Positions 45,440 to 57,831 are shown, counted from the first letter of the stretch. The stretch is 64,000 bases of DNA from Dryococelus australis (GCA_029891345.1 CM057009.1:208438709-208502708); one strand, 5' to 3'. Numbers and translations are program-made. Notes: generated by a model not told the origin, from the sequence alone.

Positions 45440-46350
45440 CTTTAATTCTGAATGAGCGACGAGACGTTTATACTGCGGTCGATCCATTACACAGAACGAC
45501 GGTAGCAGAACACTGTATTCTACTAACCACTAGCAAACCTGTATTTTATTCACCAAGATGGTATTACCCACACCAACGAAAAATAATTAGCTACTAAATC
45601 AACGAGATGCTATGGGAAGGCGAGATTGACCCATCGGAGAGTCACTACAATGATGCTATTGCCTCAGCCCCGAAGAAGGACACCTAGTGGCGATTCTGTG
45701 TTGACTTCAGATGCCTTAACCTCTTCACTGAAATTGCTCCACCCTCGTACATAAATGTGCAGGATGCCCTGAACAGCTTGGGCTTCGCAAAGGTAATAGC
45801 TACAATTGACTTGAAAAGTGGGTATTGGCAGTTGCCAGTCCGACCGTCAAATCGTTATAGGACTGTTTTTACAGCACCAGGTGACAGGTGCTTCCAATTA
45901 TGCGCCATGCTGTTCGGCCTGAATTGCGCCCTTCCACTTTCCAGGCTATGATACGTGTCCTGGACGGCTACATTGGCGACTTTGTTTTGGCCTACTTGGA
46001 TGATGTTATTATCTGGTCAGAGTCCTGGGAAGACCACATACATCACTTATAGTTGGTCTTAGAATGCCTTGCAATCAACAAGCTCACCTATGCCAACAAG
46101 ATGTGTCACCTGGAGAAAGCCAGAATCCAGTTCCTCGGCCACATCGTCGACGAGCATGGGAGATGCCTCACAGCCAAAGAACTCAAGCTGATTAAGGACT
46201 AAACTGCATTGACGACACGCAAAGAGCTCCACAAGATTTTTGGGCTTGCAAACTAGTTGCGATAGAACGTGCTGTAATTCGCCAGAGTAACTGTCCCTCT
46301 CACCGAACTGATGCCCCCAAACATCCGGTTCTGGTAGGCCACGAAACAAC
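45440..46350 (+). pseudogene. Family A reverse transcriptase
   Basis: The linker LHRTTVAEHC is followed by INEMLWEGEIDPSESHYN, FCVDFRCLN-like sequence (WRFCVDFRCLNLF), VIATIDLKSGYWQLPVRPS (palm), then AYLDDVIIWSESWEDHI with an intact YLDD (about 45990). Thumb-region pieces are FLGHIVDEHGR and KIFGLAN. About five stops and shifts are present. Confidence 0.82.
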
Positions 46351-46379
46351 AGGGCAGTTTTTAAGAGCTAAAATGATGT

Positions 46380-46760
46380 TTTTGGGAATGCCATGCACTT
46401 GCCCGCTATGACCCAGCTAGACACGTTTACATACAGACAGATGCGAGTGAGAAAGGACTGGGAGCAGTGCTGTTCCAAATGGCAGATGATGAAACATGGA
46501 GAGTTATCAATTTTATGAGCACCAAGTTTGGAGCGAGCGGCTTGAGTATCAACATTTCACTCTCCGAACCTATAATCTCTGTTTACTGTGGCTCCACATT
46601 ACCCGGAATAGCCACAGCAAATTTAACCACTAGGCCCTGTTTCTTCAATCTTTTGACTTCGAGGTGCAGCATGTGGCAGGAGAAGATAATCAGCTTGCTG
46701 ACTATCTGCCGCACTCGCCATGGGAAGCAGTTGCACAAGACAAGGAGTGGGTAGACATAC
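46380..46760 (+). pseudogene. Family A RNase H
   Basis: YIQTDASEKGLGAVLFQMAD keeps the first Asp. The end has FEVQHVAGEDNQLADYLPHS, matching the conserved loop and last Asp. The centre is frameshifted. Confidence 0.78.
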
Positions 46761-46919
46761 TCCCCCCCAAACAAGATGACCATCATGCATCCAATTCGCT
46801 GATCAAACATCATAGCTGTGCCAGCCGCCTTCACGCTGGACACACTCAGGGAACAGATAAGAAACGAGCAAAACAAATCTCCAGTTGCCCACGGGTGGAA
46901 ACAAAAGTGTGCTAAATGA

Positions 46920-48060
46920 ATTATGAAAAAATTGCACATTGTCAATGACTGATGGCATCGCATGCAAATGTATACAGTAACACATGGTGTGTGTATGTTC
47001 CACCTGCCTTGCGGGATGCAATCCTCTGCTACACACATGATAATGAATTGGCAGGACATCCGGGTGCGAACCAGACACAGAGAAATGTTACTAAATATTT
47101 TCACTGGCGCAACATTGCGCTGCACACGAGGGTATTCGTAGACATGCGTGTAAAGTGCAGATGACAGGATGGACTCCCACAACAACAGGCCCGTGAACAC
47201 AAGGAACCATTTGAAACAGTGGCAATAGATTTGATGGAATCCTATCCGCGGACATCCACCATCAAAATTTACATCTTAGTTGTCACTGACCTTTTTTCCC
47301 TGCTGAGTAGAGGAATACTCCATCTCCTGTGCGAGAGCATGCACAATTTGAAAGACACTTCACAACGAGTTCTTTACCCGTTGGTGTTTTCCATGAGATA
47401 AGGGCACAGAATTCACTTCAGGCCCGTGTTTGGAGAGACTTGTGCACAAAATGGAGCATAATGCCTCACACAACAGCTATCTATCACTTGCATGCCAACC
47501 CTATCGAATGTAGAAATCAGGACTTGAAGAAACAGCTATGTTTGCATGTGGGTGAAGATCATGCTTCCTGGGCCAGGTACTTACCTATGGTTTTGTTTAG
47601 GCTGCATCGCAGGTTGAACCAGGCAACTGGCAAAACAGCTGACCAGCTGCTACAGGGGTGTGACTTTCCCCTCCTGGGAGAGTTCCACAGTGGGACGAGG
47701 GAGCGCCCACCGACACAGCTGTAGCGGAGAGTAGAGAGGAAAAGAGAGATGGCAATAAGGGAGGCATGAGAACAACAGAGGCGCTACATGACCACATGGG
47801 TGTCAACATCCGCTCGTCCTCCTCCCCCACTTCAGCCTGGACAATGTGTCTACGCACAAGCTCATCCCTTGTTTGCGACACAAGAAGGCGTCTGTGCAGG
47901 TTTCTCGGCTAAATGGACAGGGCCATGCAAGGTCGTCTGAGACAAAGGCGATTCATGTTACGAGGTCCGACTGAGCTATCATTGCATTATAACATTTCAC
48001 CACGATGCATTGCTTCTCCTGAGGGATGATGCCACGACGCCCGGCGTCCAATAGTCTGCA
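46920..48060 (+). pseudogene. Family A integrase
   Basis: Zinc-binding HDNELAGHPGANQTQRNV then YFHW (47030-47105); only one Cys of the CxxC remains (VKCR). Core: ETVAIDLMESYP (first Asp) and ILVVTDLFS. Then come RVWRDLCTKWSIMPH and HANPIECRNQDLKKQ, with the third acidic residue, and HASWARYLPMVLFRLHRR. A GPY/F-type end (FSAKWTGPCKVV) lies near 47900-47940. Stops and frameshifts interrupt it. Confidence 0.8.
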
Positions 48061-48072
48061 CCAGTAAATTTC

Positions 48073-48318
48073 GTGGCAAATGTGACACTGCCTGCGACGC
48101 TTACTGATGCAGAAAATTTAACAAACATTGACATTGCCATGCAGAGCATGTCCGATTCCAAAACATATGACGCTCCCGTGTCCACAAACGCTCCAGCAGA
48201 AGACTCACTCACATCTGACTCCCGTCAAGAGTATGTTGCCATCCAGATGCCAGAGTTCAATGACATCTCAGACAGCGAGACAGGGGGCCACCTGAGGACG
48301 GTCAAGATTGCCAGGTGA
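48073..48318 (+). CDS. Acidic open frame after integrase
   Basis: 81 codons rich in Asp, Ser and Thr (SMSDSKTYDAPVSTNAPAED, then PEFNDISDSETGG). It is probably the C-terminal tail of the pol polyprotein, in frame or nearly so with the integrase end. No domain recognised. Confidence 0.35.
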   Translation: MANVTLPATLTDAENLTNIDIAMQSMSDSKTYDAPVSTNAPAEDSLTSDSRQEYVAIQMPEFNDISDSETGGHLRTVKIAR

Positions 48319-48641
48319 GGACTCCCCTGATAGTGTTGGAACACCAACATTCTGCGATAGAAACGAGTAGCAGCGATGTGTCCGGAGCAGAGGAGCTTTC
48401 CTCACTGCCCGCCACTCAATATGTGCTCATCATGCCCAGCGTGCTACGTGTGTGACCTGCAGGCATTCAATGGCATCCGCCGCAGACAGCGCAGCACCAC
48501 TGCCTGCTCTGAGACAGTGACCATGCCAACTTCCAGGACAACAATAACAACACGGTGGCCATAACCTACGACTGTGTGGGAACTTGAAACCACTGATCTG
48601 CTACTGTTGAAGCTGTCTTAGTCGGCGAGTGAATGGCCTCC

Positions 48642-48651
48642 AAAAAGGGGG
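48642..48651 (+). promoter_or_regulatory. Polypurine tract
   Basis: AAAAAGGGGG touches the first base of the 3' LTR (TGTTTGACA), the expected plus-strand primer site. Confidence 0.8.
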
Positions 48652-50440
48652 TGTTTGACATGAACCAGTCAGTGCCAGCCTGTTAATCCTGCTGACAGCA
48701 CAACTGCCAAGACTTCGCACGACATGTGAGATACCAGTGCACCAGCATGTGTCCTGTGCACCAGTGTGAAATGCCTCAGTGTAGTGAAGTGTAATATGTT
48801 TAGTGTAATATTATTGTGTTATTTTGAAATGGCCTTTTTAAATTTAATATTTTTTCAAGTGTAACAGTGCCTCTGTCACTTGTGCATCATAGCACCCTCA
48901 TGCCCACCTGTTTTTGTTTAAATTTTTATTGTGCAGTGTTTCCATGTCGTGTTTGAATGCTGTGATATTAAGGAGCTCCAGTGTGTGATATGTTAAGGTA
49001 AGTGGCGTGTACACAAATCATGTACACAAGGCTATATATAAGAGGGTGATTGTTTTATTGTGTTGTAATGATAGTTACATGTTTGTAAACAAACATTTTC
49101 TTTTGTACATTAGCGTGCATCATGCCATGCCAGGGTACCTAACCTGGATTTAATATTCCCATACAGGAAATCATGCAGTAAGGGCTTTTGAGATTAATTT
49201 GTACTAGTTTTTATTTTATTTTAAGAGTGCTATCACACTTCAAAATAACCTAAATGCTGGATAACTGGCCAGCTGGCCAGAGGTCACAGGCCAAAAGACA
49301 TACACAGCCATTGTCTGTAACCTTGAGCAAAACATATCAATACTTATTTCTTCTTATAGTGAATTACATATAATATTATTTAACATAAAGATTAAAACAT
49401 ATAATAGTCACACGAATGTGGCGAGAAGGCTACAGTTCAAGAGACACACACACATTGTATAAATATGAGTGTTTTGTAGGTTAATGACCAAGTAGAAGGC
49501 TAAGTAGTATGGCAACAAAACAGTGCTTAATGTAATATTTTTATTTCTCTCTGAATAATTTTATAATATAGTTTTTAGTGTTTTACATGAGTCTGACCAT
49601 TTTTGTCTCATTTTCACCCAACTTCATATTTCATTTTAATATCTGTTTCCGAATAACGTGACTTGTGACATCACATGGGAGGCTCATACCAAGGTGACCA
49701 GCTCCTGTGCTACCATTAAGTAGTAGCATCCTTGTATCCAGTGGGGTAGGTTGTGCATGAGTACCTGCTCCGAGGATTTCAACTTTGTATACTAATCATG
49801 TAGCTGCCATGTTAATTTAATCATTATGGAACCTTTTTCTTGTTTTATTTACACTGGACTGTGCACCACCCCACACTCGAGCCTGTTTTGTACATGGCCA
49901 GATCTTAAATTTTTTCCTACGTATAATGTAGGCTTTGTGCCATTTTTATCTGTGTAAGAGCTCTCCGAGCTGCAGTGGAGTATCAGGTGCAACTGCCTCA
50001 AACAAGGGTTTACAAATAAATTGTTATGTTAAACATATGAGGTGTACAAGTTTATTTATTGGTTGGTCTGACCACTTAACCTCTGAAAATTATTTTTCTT
50101 TTAAAAACCTTCAACATATATATATATATATTATGGTGTTCGGTGGCTGAAACAACCTGCTACGTATTTAATGGAATTTTAGGGGAGCCCTACAGCCCAT
50201 ACTAGACAATGCATGAGGATTATAGCTTATAAGAACTTCTTCTCAGTAAAGCAGGAATTGTGCTGCACGAATTTGATTTCGGGTACACCAGGCCGTGTGC
50301 AAGAGGCCACATGGGCCGTCGACCTTCACTACCCCTGTTCTACTTGTGCACTGCACTGGTGCCCACCCTGGTAGAATTAACCCAAACTCATTTCCAAGTA
50401 ACCTAACCTCCCACTATCTTGTGTTCCGAAAACTCCACCA
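48652..50440 (+). repeat. 3' LTR of family A element
   Basis: Starts TGTTTGACATGAACC and ends CTCCACCA, so it has TG...CA ends. Beyond 50440 the sequence enters another Gypsy gag without spacer, so the LTR may be cut short there. It contains AT-rich U3-like sequence and a small (TA)n run near 50117. Confidence 0.78.
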
Positions 50441-50459
50441 CATCACACAGGCCATAAAG

Positions 50460-51476
50460 GTATTCAGGCACCAAACGAAAAAAATGCTCACATTCTCAGG
50501 TGAAACACATGAAAATATATATGAATTTTTATATCAATATGTAGCTGCCAGTGACATCAATGGGTGGAGTGATACAGAAAAGTGCAGGCGAATAAAGTTT
50601 CATATCAAAAGCTCTGAAAAATGGCATATGACAACACTGTTCACACACATACAGAATTTATTACATGGGCTTGTATCAGACAAAACTGTAAAATACTTTC
50701 ACATCCTGTGATAGGATAGAAAAATTTAAACAGTCGTTACACACAAAACGATACCAAATAAGGGGAATCTGCATAACACATAGAAGATTTGCTATATTTT
50801 GGAAGGAAATATAACCCACATGTGTCAGATGCAGAACTCATTAGTAGTGTCTGGAAATCTTTATTGCTATCAATTGTAGACAAAATTATAGTGTTGCAGG
50901 ATGACACAGTAGAGCAACTAATAAATAACCTTATAAAGGACAGAACTGGGAATACACAGATACAATAAATCACTCAGTAATATAATACATAACCTATAAA
51001 CAGAGAAATTACAGGAAGAAATTTAAAGACTAAAAGAGGAAGTAGCAAATTTAATGCTTAAAATACAAAAACCAAATGAAATAGAGAATCAGTACTTACC
51101 AAGACACACTAGCATACAGGGTCCTAGAAGTCACAAATCAAGGAACTTCTGCAGATGTGACTACAGACAGGGGGATCAATATGGGCAAAACACATCACAA
51201 CTTAGGGCATAGTCTATAGTGATCAATCAGAGAGAATATGATCCTGTCACAAGACAACAATACTATAAGCCACACCAGTACAACACAAACTATTACAGAT
51301 TTCAACTACAAAGAGAAACTGTGGCATATGAACCAAATGGTAAAGACAGGGAAGGGTCAAATTCAAACACACAAAGCCACCAAGTGGGCACAAAAACCTA
51401 CGAAAGGCAGTGCAAATGTTCAAAGTATTTTAAAAAACTGGATCACAAGGGGGCGAGATGTGTAATCACCGCATAA
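50460..51476 (+). pseudogene. Family B gag
   Basis: The capsid-like part reads KKMLTFSGETHENIYEFLYQ then INGWSDTEKCRRIKFHI (50480-50600), the Gag helix pattern with W-x-D-x-E. It continues with NPHVSDAELISSVWKSLLLS (50810-50870). A degraded zinc knuckle, CSKYFKKLDHKGARC, lies at 51420-51465. Stops divide the parts. Confidence 0.65.
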
Positions 51477-52329
51477 ATCAAATAAAAAACATGTGCAGTG
51501 CTATATTTAGTTAGCACAGACCAGACACAACATACACAGATATAGCATGATTAAATGCCGTAAGTTACAAGCACAGTACAATAGTAGTTCCATGATTGCC
51601 ACATATAGTTCAAAATCAGGTAGGCTGGAAGGAAAGTGAAACTCAGTGCAAAATATTCTTTGGTTGGGAAGGAAACATAGAGGCGAAAATATGGTACAAC
51701 TTAAACAGACTAGTAAACTATTAAAAAACTAAACAAGGAAAAAATGTCGCGACGCAATAAGGGAGTAGTCGAGAAAGACAAGGGCGAAAGAAAGCGTGAT
51801 TGCAAATCGTTTCAAAGCAAAAAGGCTAGTTGCAGTGAACTGTAGTTTATATGACCATGCAATTAAGCACAAGATACATGTGCTATTTGCTTCTACAAAG
51901 GCCATAAAGCCAAGAATTGAAATCTGTTACCCAACAAGGAAATAGAATCCAATACAGACATTCCAGCCTGATTTAAAAGTTTCAAAAGCAAACCACGCAA
52001 CCATAACACAAACATGAAACAGCTCCTCAGCCATGATGACAGAAGCAAAACAAAATAACTGTGCCAAAATGGTTCCAAAAACAAGAATCAGCAAAACAAA
52101 CACCATGTGTTCAGCACCACCACTTTCAACAAGCCACACTTCGAACTTCCACAACATGTGTGCAAATTAAAATAAATTGTAAAGAATATTACACTCCTAG
52201 ATACAGAATGTATCCGAAGTTGTATAGCGAGTACATTGATTACAAACCAGCAACTATTGCCAGTCATGGAACTGTTTTCACTAGTAATTCGACACCTCAA
52301 AATATAAGGCAAATATAATATTACATATA

Positions 52330-53520
52330 TCAGGACACACATTCCCACAAGATTCCTTAGTTATAGACACCATAAAATATATGCCATACTAGGGGTAGAC
52401 TTTATAAAAAAAATATGATATACCATTTCTTAAATATAATATCAGGTTTATTAATGGAAATTATAGTGATAAGGTGATACAAATTCCTATCCACTCTTCT
52501 GTTAAGAAAATGAATGTATGAACTCAATTCAATACTGCATTACCAGGATATAAATTATAGAAACAAATACAGAGGTTAAAATATTTGGTAAAATTAACAA
52601 AAATGCAGATAAGAACCAAAAGCAGGAAATTACCAAAGTTATTAATGAAAATAAAGATAGGTTGGCATATAGCATATTAGAGCTTACACAAGCCAATAAC
52701 TATACAATAAAACTTGAAATAGGTACAGACAAGGCAATTCATATTAGGACCTATAGAATTATTCCAAAAAATATGAGAAGAACATATACAACAAATTAAA
52801 GATATGAAAACAGCAGGAATTGTAGAGGATTATGTTAAGCTTATGCTGCCCCAAGTTTCATTATATTTAAAAAGAGGGAGGTATGCAATTCCTAACAGAT
52901 TTTTGCCAACTTAATCACTATTTATAAAGACTGCAGAATATTCTACCAAGAATGGAAGATATTTTAATTAATTACCTTAAAAAATATAAATTTATTACAT
53001 CATTAGATTTATTTTCTGGAATTTATGCCAAACCAGTAAGGAAAGAAGACCGTCATAAGTTAGCATTCACAATTCACAAACCTTACAAAATTATAAATTT
53101 ATTACACCATTAGATTTATTTTCTGGATTTTATGCCAAACCAATAAGGAAAGAAGACGCCATAAGTTAGCATTTTCAATAGATGGTGTAGTTCTTTACTA
53201 AACAGGAGTATGCCGATGGGACTAAGAACTGCTCTGCAATATTTCGAACAGTATAGATATACTATTAGATCCATTAAGATGAAATATGGCAATCATATAT
53301 ATTGACAATATTTTTATCATTGGTAATACATTCAGATAGCATTAAACTAACATAAGAAAAGTAATGGGAAGATTAAGGAAATTTAAGGTAAAAATTAATA
53401 CAAAGAAATGTTAAATTTAACAAGATAATAAGATATTAGGGCATTAAATAACACCTCAAGGGATCGCTGCATACTCAGAAAAGGTAAAATCAATACAACA
53501 AATGTCACCCCCAGGAAACT
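52330..53520 (+). pseudogene. Family B protease tail and reverse transcriptase
   Basis: AILGVDFIKK (near 52390) is the conserved protease C-terminus. RT pieces are INENKDRLAYSILELTQANN (linker, about 52645), then FITSLDLFSG-like palm motifs at 52990 and again at 53100. MAIIYIDNIFIIGN (about 53285-53325) is the active-site box, with YIDN for Y-x-DD. About 105 bp of the palm region is duplicated in tandem. Many stops. Confidence 0.7.
52980..53185 (+). repeat. Tandem duplication inside the RT gene
   Basis: AAATTTATTACA(T/C)CATTAGATTTATTTTCTGGA..TATGCCAAACCA-type sequence occurs at about 52985-53075 and 53090-53175, almost identical. The palm motif with the catalytic Asp is therefore present twice. 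Confidence 0.85.
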
Positions 53521-53689
53521 TAAAATATGTTAGAAAATTCTTTAGACATGACAACATACCTATGCATGTACATACAAAATTATGCTTCTAAAGTTGAACC
53601 ACTTATAGAACTCACAAAACAAAAGTATATTATATATATATATACACACACACATATGGGGAGAGAAAGAACATAGGCCATGCCTAGAG

Positions 53690-54372
53690 CTTAAGAAAGA
53701 AATACAAAATGTGCCAATTTTGTGGAAGTTTGACAAAAACAAGCACACCATATTAGCAGGTGACACATCACAGATGGTGATAGGTGCAGTACTAATGGGA
53801 CAGGAGACCAACAGCAAACACAGAAGTGTCATAGCATTTGCATCAAATAAATTTTTGTTAAATGAATTTGAATGAAGTACAACAGAACACTAACTTGACC
53901 CTATTAAATATTTTTGTAACTTCTTTAAACAATATCTCTATGGAAGAGTGTTCACAATATAAACCGACCATGTGAGCCTTAGATATTTGAAAACCATGGT
54001 GGAACACAATCTCAGAATTCAGAAAATGGCAATAGCTTTAGTAGAATACGAATTTCAAGCCCAAATGGTTCAGGGAAAACTAAACACATTAGCTGAGGCA
54101 ATGAGTCGCCTACCAACCATAGGTCAAGTGATAAACAAAGTTAGAGAAGTCAATAATATTGAATATAAAGTTAAAACAGAAATTATGATCTGCTACACTA
54201 TATACAAGATGATAGCAGGATGCTTTCATCAAAATTCACACAAAGATTCTGAAATAAAACAAATTAAAGCAAAATATATAACAAATAAATGGGCAGACAT
54301 AAACAACTTCTTTGACAAACGCGAACACACACGTGATAAGTCGCACATAAGCAAAGAAATTTTAAATGAGTA
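53690..54372 (+). pseudogene. Family B RNase H
   Basis: LAGDTSQMVIGAVLMGQE corresponds to the first catalytic Asp region. DHVSLRYLKTMVEHN and MVQGKLNTLAEAMSRLP are the later landmarks. The frame 53972-54372 is open and runs past RNase H into a basic, unassigned segment. Confidence 0.72.
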
Positions 54373-54410
54373 AATTAATCCCCTCCTAACGATAGCAAGA
54401 ATTATTGCAG

Positions 54411-54465
54411 ATGTGTTTCAAGTTAACACAGAATTACAACAATTCTATGTTAACTTGAAACACAT
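54411..54465. repeat. Inverted repeat, 25-bp arms, 5-base loop
   Basis: ATGTGTTTCAAGTTAACACA continues to GAATT, then ACAAC, then the reverse complement with one mismatch. It lies just after the family B remnant and before the LTR at 54631. It could be a folded RNA end or a palindromic insertion. Confidence 0.88.
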
Positions 54466-54630
54466 GACCTACTGGCATGGTTTCAAGCCAACTGAAGGCA
54501 CATCTCCAGGAATTGGCAGAACCTGTGACTGTGTCCAGCACTAACCTACAAATTATCTAAATGTGCATTAAAAAACAAATACATAACTGTTTTTCTTTAG
54601 CTCATCGGTGCTAGTACTTAATTTGAAAAC

Positions 54631-54921
54631 TGTAATGTCCTCACCCTGCAAACTGGTACACATCACCTGAGTAGCATCCATCACCCATCCAATGCCACAC
54701 ATTCTATTCTGCATCTTCTAACACTCGTTCCCTGTTCACACTATAGCTTGCACTACTTCAGCAAGCCACCATTCATTCATGCACACACATCACACACACA
54801 GGCATACAAATTCTACTACTGTAATTGTCCGTAGCCTATGTACACATGACCTATATACACGACACACTTTTCCTACAGTAATTGTCCATCGCCTATGTAC
54901 ATATGACCTATATACACAACA
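54631..54921 (-). repeat. 3' LTR of family C element
   Basis: On the minus strand it begins TGTTGTGTATATAGG and ends CATTACA. It contains an internal tandem repeat of about 55 bp (TAATTGTCC, GCCTATGTACA, ATGACCTATATACAC), present twice. CAGGAAAAG (54922-54930, minus) just before it is the polypurine tract. Confidence 0.88.
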
Positions 54922-55161
54922 CTTTTCCTGTTAAGATTACAGCACATAGTCTTGCAGCCTGTCGGGCAACTTTCTCACCCTGCTCGATCTTGGGGTCTGC
55001 GGTGTGAGGTCCAATTATATGTGCAGTCCTTCCAGTTGCTCTTGCACCCAGCCCTGTCACAGTTCGAACCCTCTGAAGGGGTGTTGGCTGTGGTCTGGTG
55101 TTGATACCCGAACTGGTGACTGTTGGTGTTCACCTTGCTGGGCTGCTGGTTGCTCTGCTGG

Positions 55162-56340
55162 CTACAGCTGTAATGTTCCTTCATCCAATATGGGCTGGTG
55201 TTGAACGGTGCATTCGTGACTGGTCCCATTCCCTCCATGGCCTGGGCCATGCAGATAACCATCGGCCCTTCCAGAACTCTTTGACAGACCTGCCTGTCTT
55301 GCCTTACGTGCAGGTTCCCTGCTCAGGAGCTGGTTGATATGATATCTGTATGTGTAGCCATACTGTTCCTTTATTTCATATGTTACAGGCCCTTGTTTAG
55401 GTACTATGCTTCCCATTATCCATTTCTGTGTCCCTCTGTAGTCCCATATAAGCAACTACTGCCCCACGGTAAAGTGTCGTTATGTTCTGTCGTGCATTAC
55501 TCCTTCACAAGACTGATCCAACTCTAAAATGGTGTTGGGGCATATCTGGTCGAGCACTGTTGTTAATGGTTGCCCAATGAGGAGTTCCACTAGTGTTTTC
55601 TGTGAGTGCATGTTGGACATTGTTTGCAGTGCCAACAATATTCTGGCCACCCGTGTCTGCCAGTCTCCCACACACATCTTTCTGTGCTTACATTTGATGG
55701 TCTGCACCATTCGCTCTGCTTGTCTGTTTGTAGCTGGGTGGAATGGAGGCGCTCGAATTAGAGACACTCTAATCTTCTGCAGAGAATCCCATATTTCTCA
55801 GGACATGAAAGCAGTTCTGTTTTCTGATACCAAGTACCAAGGAATACCATAGCAACTGAAAATCTCTCGCAATGCCTGGATAACTGCAATCGACGACATG
55901 CTGTGCATTTTCCTCACCTTTGGCCATTTGGAGAGTGCATCAATCACAATGAGGAAAACCTGCCCCTGAAATGTTCCCAGGGAGTCAATATGTAGCCTTA
56001 TCCATGGCTCTGTTACTGTTGTCCATTTGACCTTCACCTTGGGTGGATTGGCTCATTGTTGCTGGCATTCTGGACACTGTCCCACCATCTGCTCAATGTC
56101 CCTTTCTATGCCTGGCCACCACATGTAACTAAGAACGATCTTCTTGGATTTAACAATGCCATCATGTGCGGCATGGAGAACCACCAACAGTTCCCTCCTC
56201 CATGCTTCTCAGATTACCACTCTGTTGCCCCACAGGAGGCAGCCCTTGTGTAAGGATAATTCTTCCCTCCTATTCCAGTACAGGCATAACTCATCTGGGC
56301 CCTTGTCACCTTCCTGCCATCCCTTATGTGTGTGTGCTGC
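55162..56340 (-). pseudogene. Family C integrase
   Basis: RLHIDSLGTFQGQVFLIVID carries the first Asp, with ALSKWPKV after it. SCYGIPWYLVSENRTAF has Glu where the second Asp is expected. HPATNRQAERMVQTIK has the third acidic residue. A GPY/F-like end (GSIVPKQGPVTYEI, then YRYHINQLL) lies near 55330-55400. Stops and shifts are present. It would insert the element DNA. Confidence 0.82.
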
Positions 56341-56494
56341 TTGATTTGATACAGGTGGGGTCTGAGGCTGTTAGTTGGTCCAGCGTATTTGCATCGATTG
56401 GTGTGCTGGGCATGGCTTCCAGCATGAGCACATCACCCACTGTCGGTATTTGCACTTTCTCTGTGGAAATGGGCAATCGGCTAAGAGCAGTTGC

Positions 56495-56870
56495 TTAGCT
56501 TATCTTAGTCCCTGACTTGTAAACTATCTGGTACTCGAACACTGAAAGCCAAAGGTTCCATCTCAAGAGGTGTGGCGATAGGATGTTTGGGGTGTGTCTC
56601 TTAGGATCTAGGAGACGTAGCAGTAGTTTGTGGTCCATCAGAATAAGAAATGGTCGGGCAGTTATATACTGCCTAAATTTGGTTACAGCAAACATAACAG
56701 CAAGCACTTTCTTGTCGAGTTGAGAATTATCAATCTCGTGTTTATGCAGAGTGCAAGATCCAAAAGCCAAGGGTGCTTCACTGCTATCCTTTCTGGTGTG
56801 TGCTAACACTGCATTTACCCTTTATTCTGATGCATCACACATCAGTGTGAGGGGTTTATTCACATCATAA
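56495..56870 (-). pseudogene. Family C RNase H
   Basis: APLAFGSCTLHKHEIDNSQL, then DKKVLAVMFAVTKFRQYI, LILMDHKLLLRLLDP and LLRWNLWLSVFEYQIVYKSG follow the usual order. TDHK is MDHK here, keeping the Asp. Confidence 0.82.
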
Positions 56871-56946
56871 TGTGTAAGCACTTGATCGGACTGCAAAGAT
56901 TCTTCGCCTTTTACAATTACTCATTGTGCTCTGGTGTCCAACACCA

Positions 56947-57819
56947 CTATAGCCCTTTATCTAGTAAGTGATGTTGTGGTTCTAAGACAGCTGCCTTATT
57001 TGCCAAGAACCTCTCATAAAAATCCAGGAGGCCCAAAAATGCCTGTAGTTCCTTCTTATGCTTTGGGATTGGGGCCTTCTGGATTGCTTCCACTTTCTCG
57101 TCGGTTGGGTGGAATCCTGCTCTATCCATTCGATATCCCAAGAAAATGACAGAATCAGATGCGAACACACATTTTGACCACTTAAGCCTCAATCCAGCAT
57201 TATCTATCCTGGTAAATACCTCACATATCCTGCTACAGTGTTCTTCCTTGTTCTACCCAGTGACCAATCTGTCGTCCAACAAGACAACAGTACCTGGAAT
57301 CCCAGCTAGCAGCATTCCCATAAGCCACTGGAAAATAGCTGGGCAGCTGCTTACCCCAAATGTAGACGCCTTACCCGAACAGACCTTTCATCGTTTTCAC
57401 AGTCAATGTTTCTGCAGTTGCATCATCCACTGACACTTGCAAATATGCAACTGCTTGGTCTGGCTTTGTGAAGACTTTCCCTCCCACCAAGTTAGCAAAA
57501 GCCTCATTTGTTGATGGTAAGGGCTAGACATTAGTTTTGCATTTCCTGTTCACCGTAACTTTATAGTCTCCACAGATCCGTATCGATCCATTCGCTTTTC
57601 GAATGGGGACGATTGGAGTAGTCTAAGTGAAAATTCTACTAGCTCATAAACTCCTTGGTCGAACAGCCTATCAATCTCCATACTTACCAAGTCCCACACT
57701 GCAAATTGCACACCCTGGTTCTTCCTTAATAGTGGCTTGACTTCTGGTTCAAGTTCTGATGACATTGGGCTGGGGGGGGGAGGGCGCTTATAGTTCCCAA
57801 GATGAACACTATCGAACAC
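56947..57819 (-). pseudogene. Family C reverse transcriptase
   Basis: The start VSMEIDRLFDQGVYELVEFS is the fingers opening. A broken middle is followed by MRLKWSKCVFASDSVIFLGY, then HPTDEKVEAIQKAPIPKHKK and LQAFLGLLDFYERFL (thumb). The YxDD region is in a shifted, decayed segment. Confidence 0.82.
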
Positions 57820-57831
57820 CCATGCATGATG

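Larger units (their letters stand above)
41543..50440 (+). mobile_element. Ty3/Gypsy family A element with long LTRs
   Basis: Two direct repeats of about 1.75 kb (41543-43296 and 48652-50440) flank a 5.36-kb interior with gag, protease, RT, RNase H, integrase and an acidic tail frame. A polypurine tract touches the 3' LTR. LTR identity by eye is roughly 80-85 percent, so insertion is old. No clear target duplication or primer site was found. Confidence 0.85.
50450..54372 (+). mobile_element. AT-rich Ty3/Gypsy remnant (family B)
   Basis: Gag, zinc knuckle, protease tail, RT and RNase H lie in order on the plus strand. Codon use is much more AT-rich than in family A. No LTRs were found; the 5' end abuts the LTR at 50440. 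Confidence 0.72.

Noticed and set aside
46583..47200. 205-codon minus-strand open frame, the longest in the window
   Set aside because: It is antisense to RNase H and integrase of the family A element, which have clear plus-strand motifs; no domain is visible in it.
47597..47881. 94-codon minus-strand open frame
   Set aside because: Antisense to the integrase C-terminal region.
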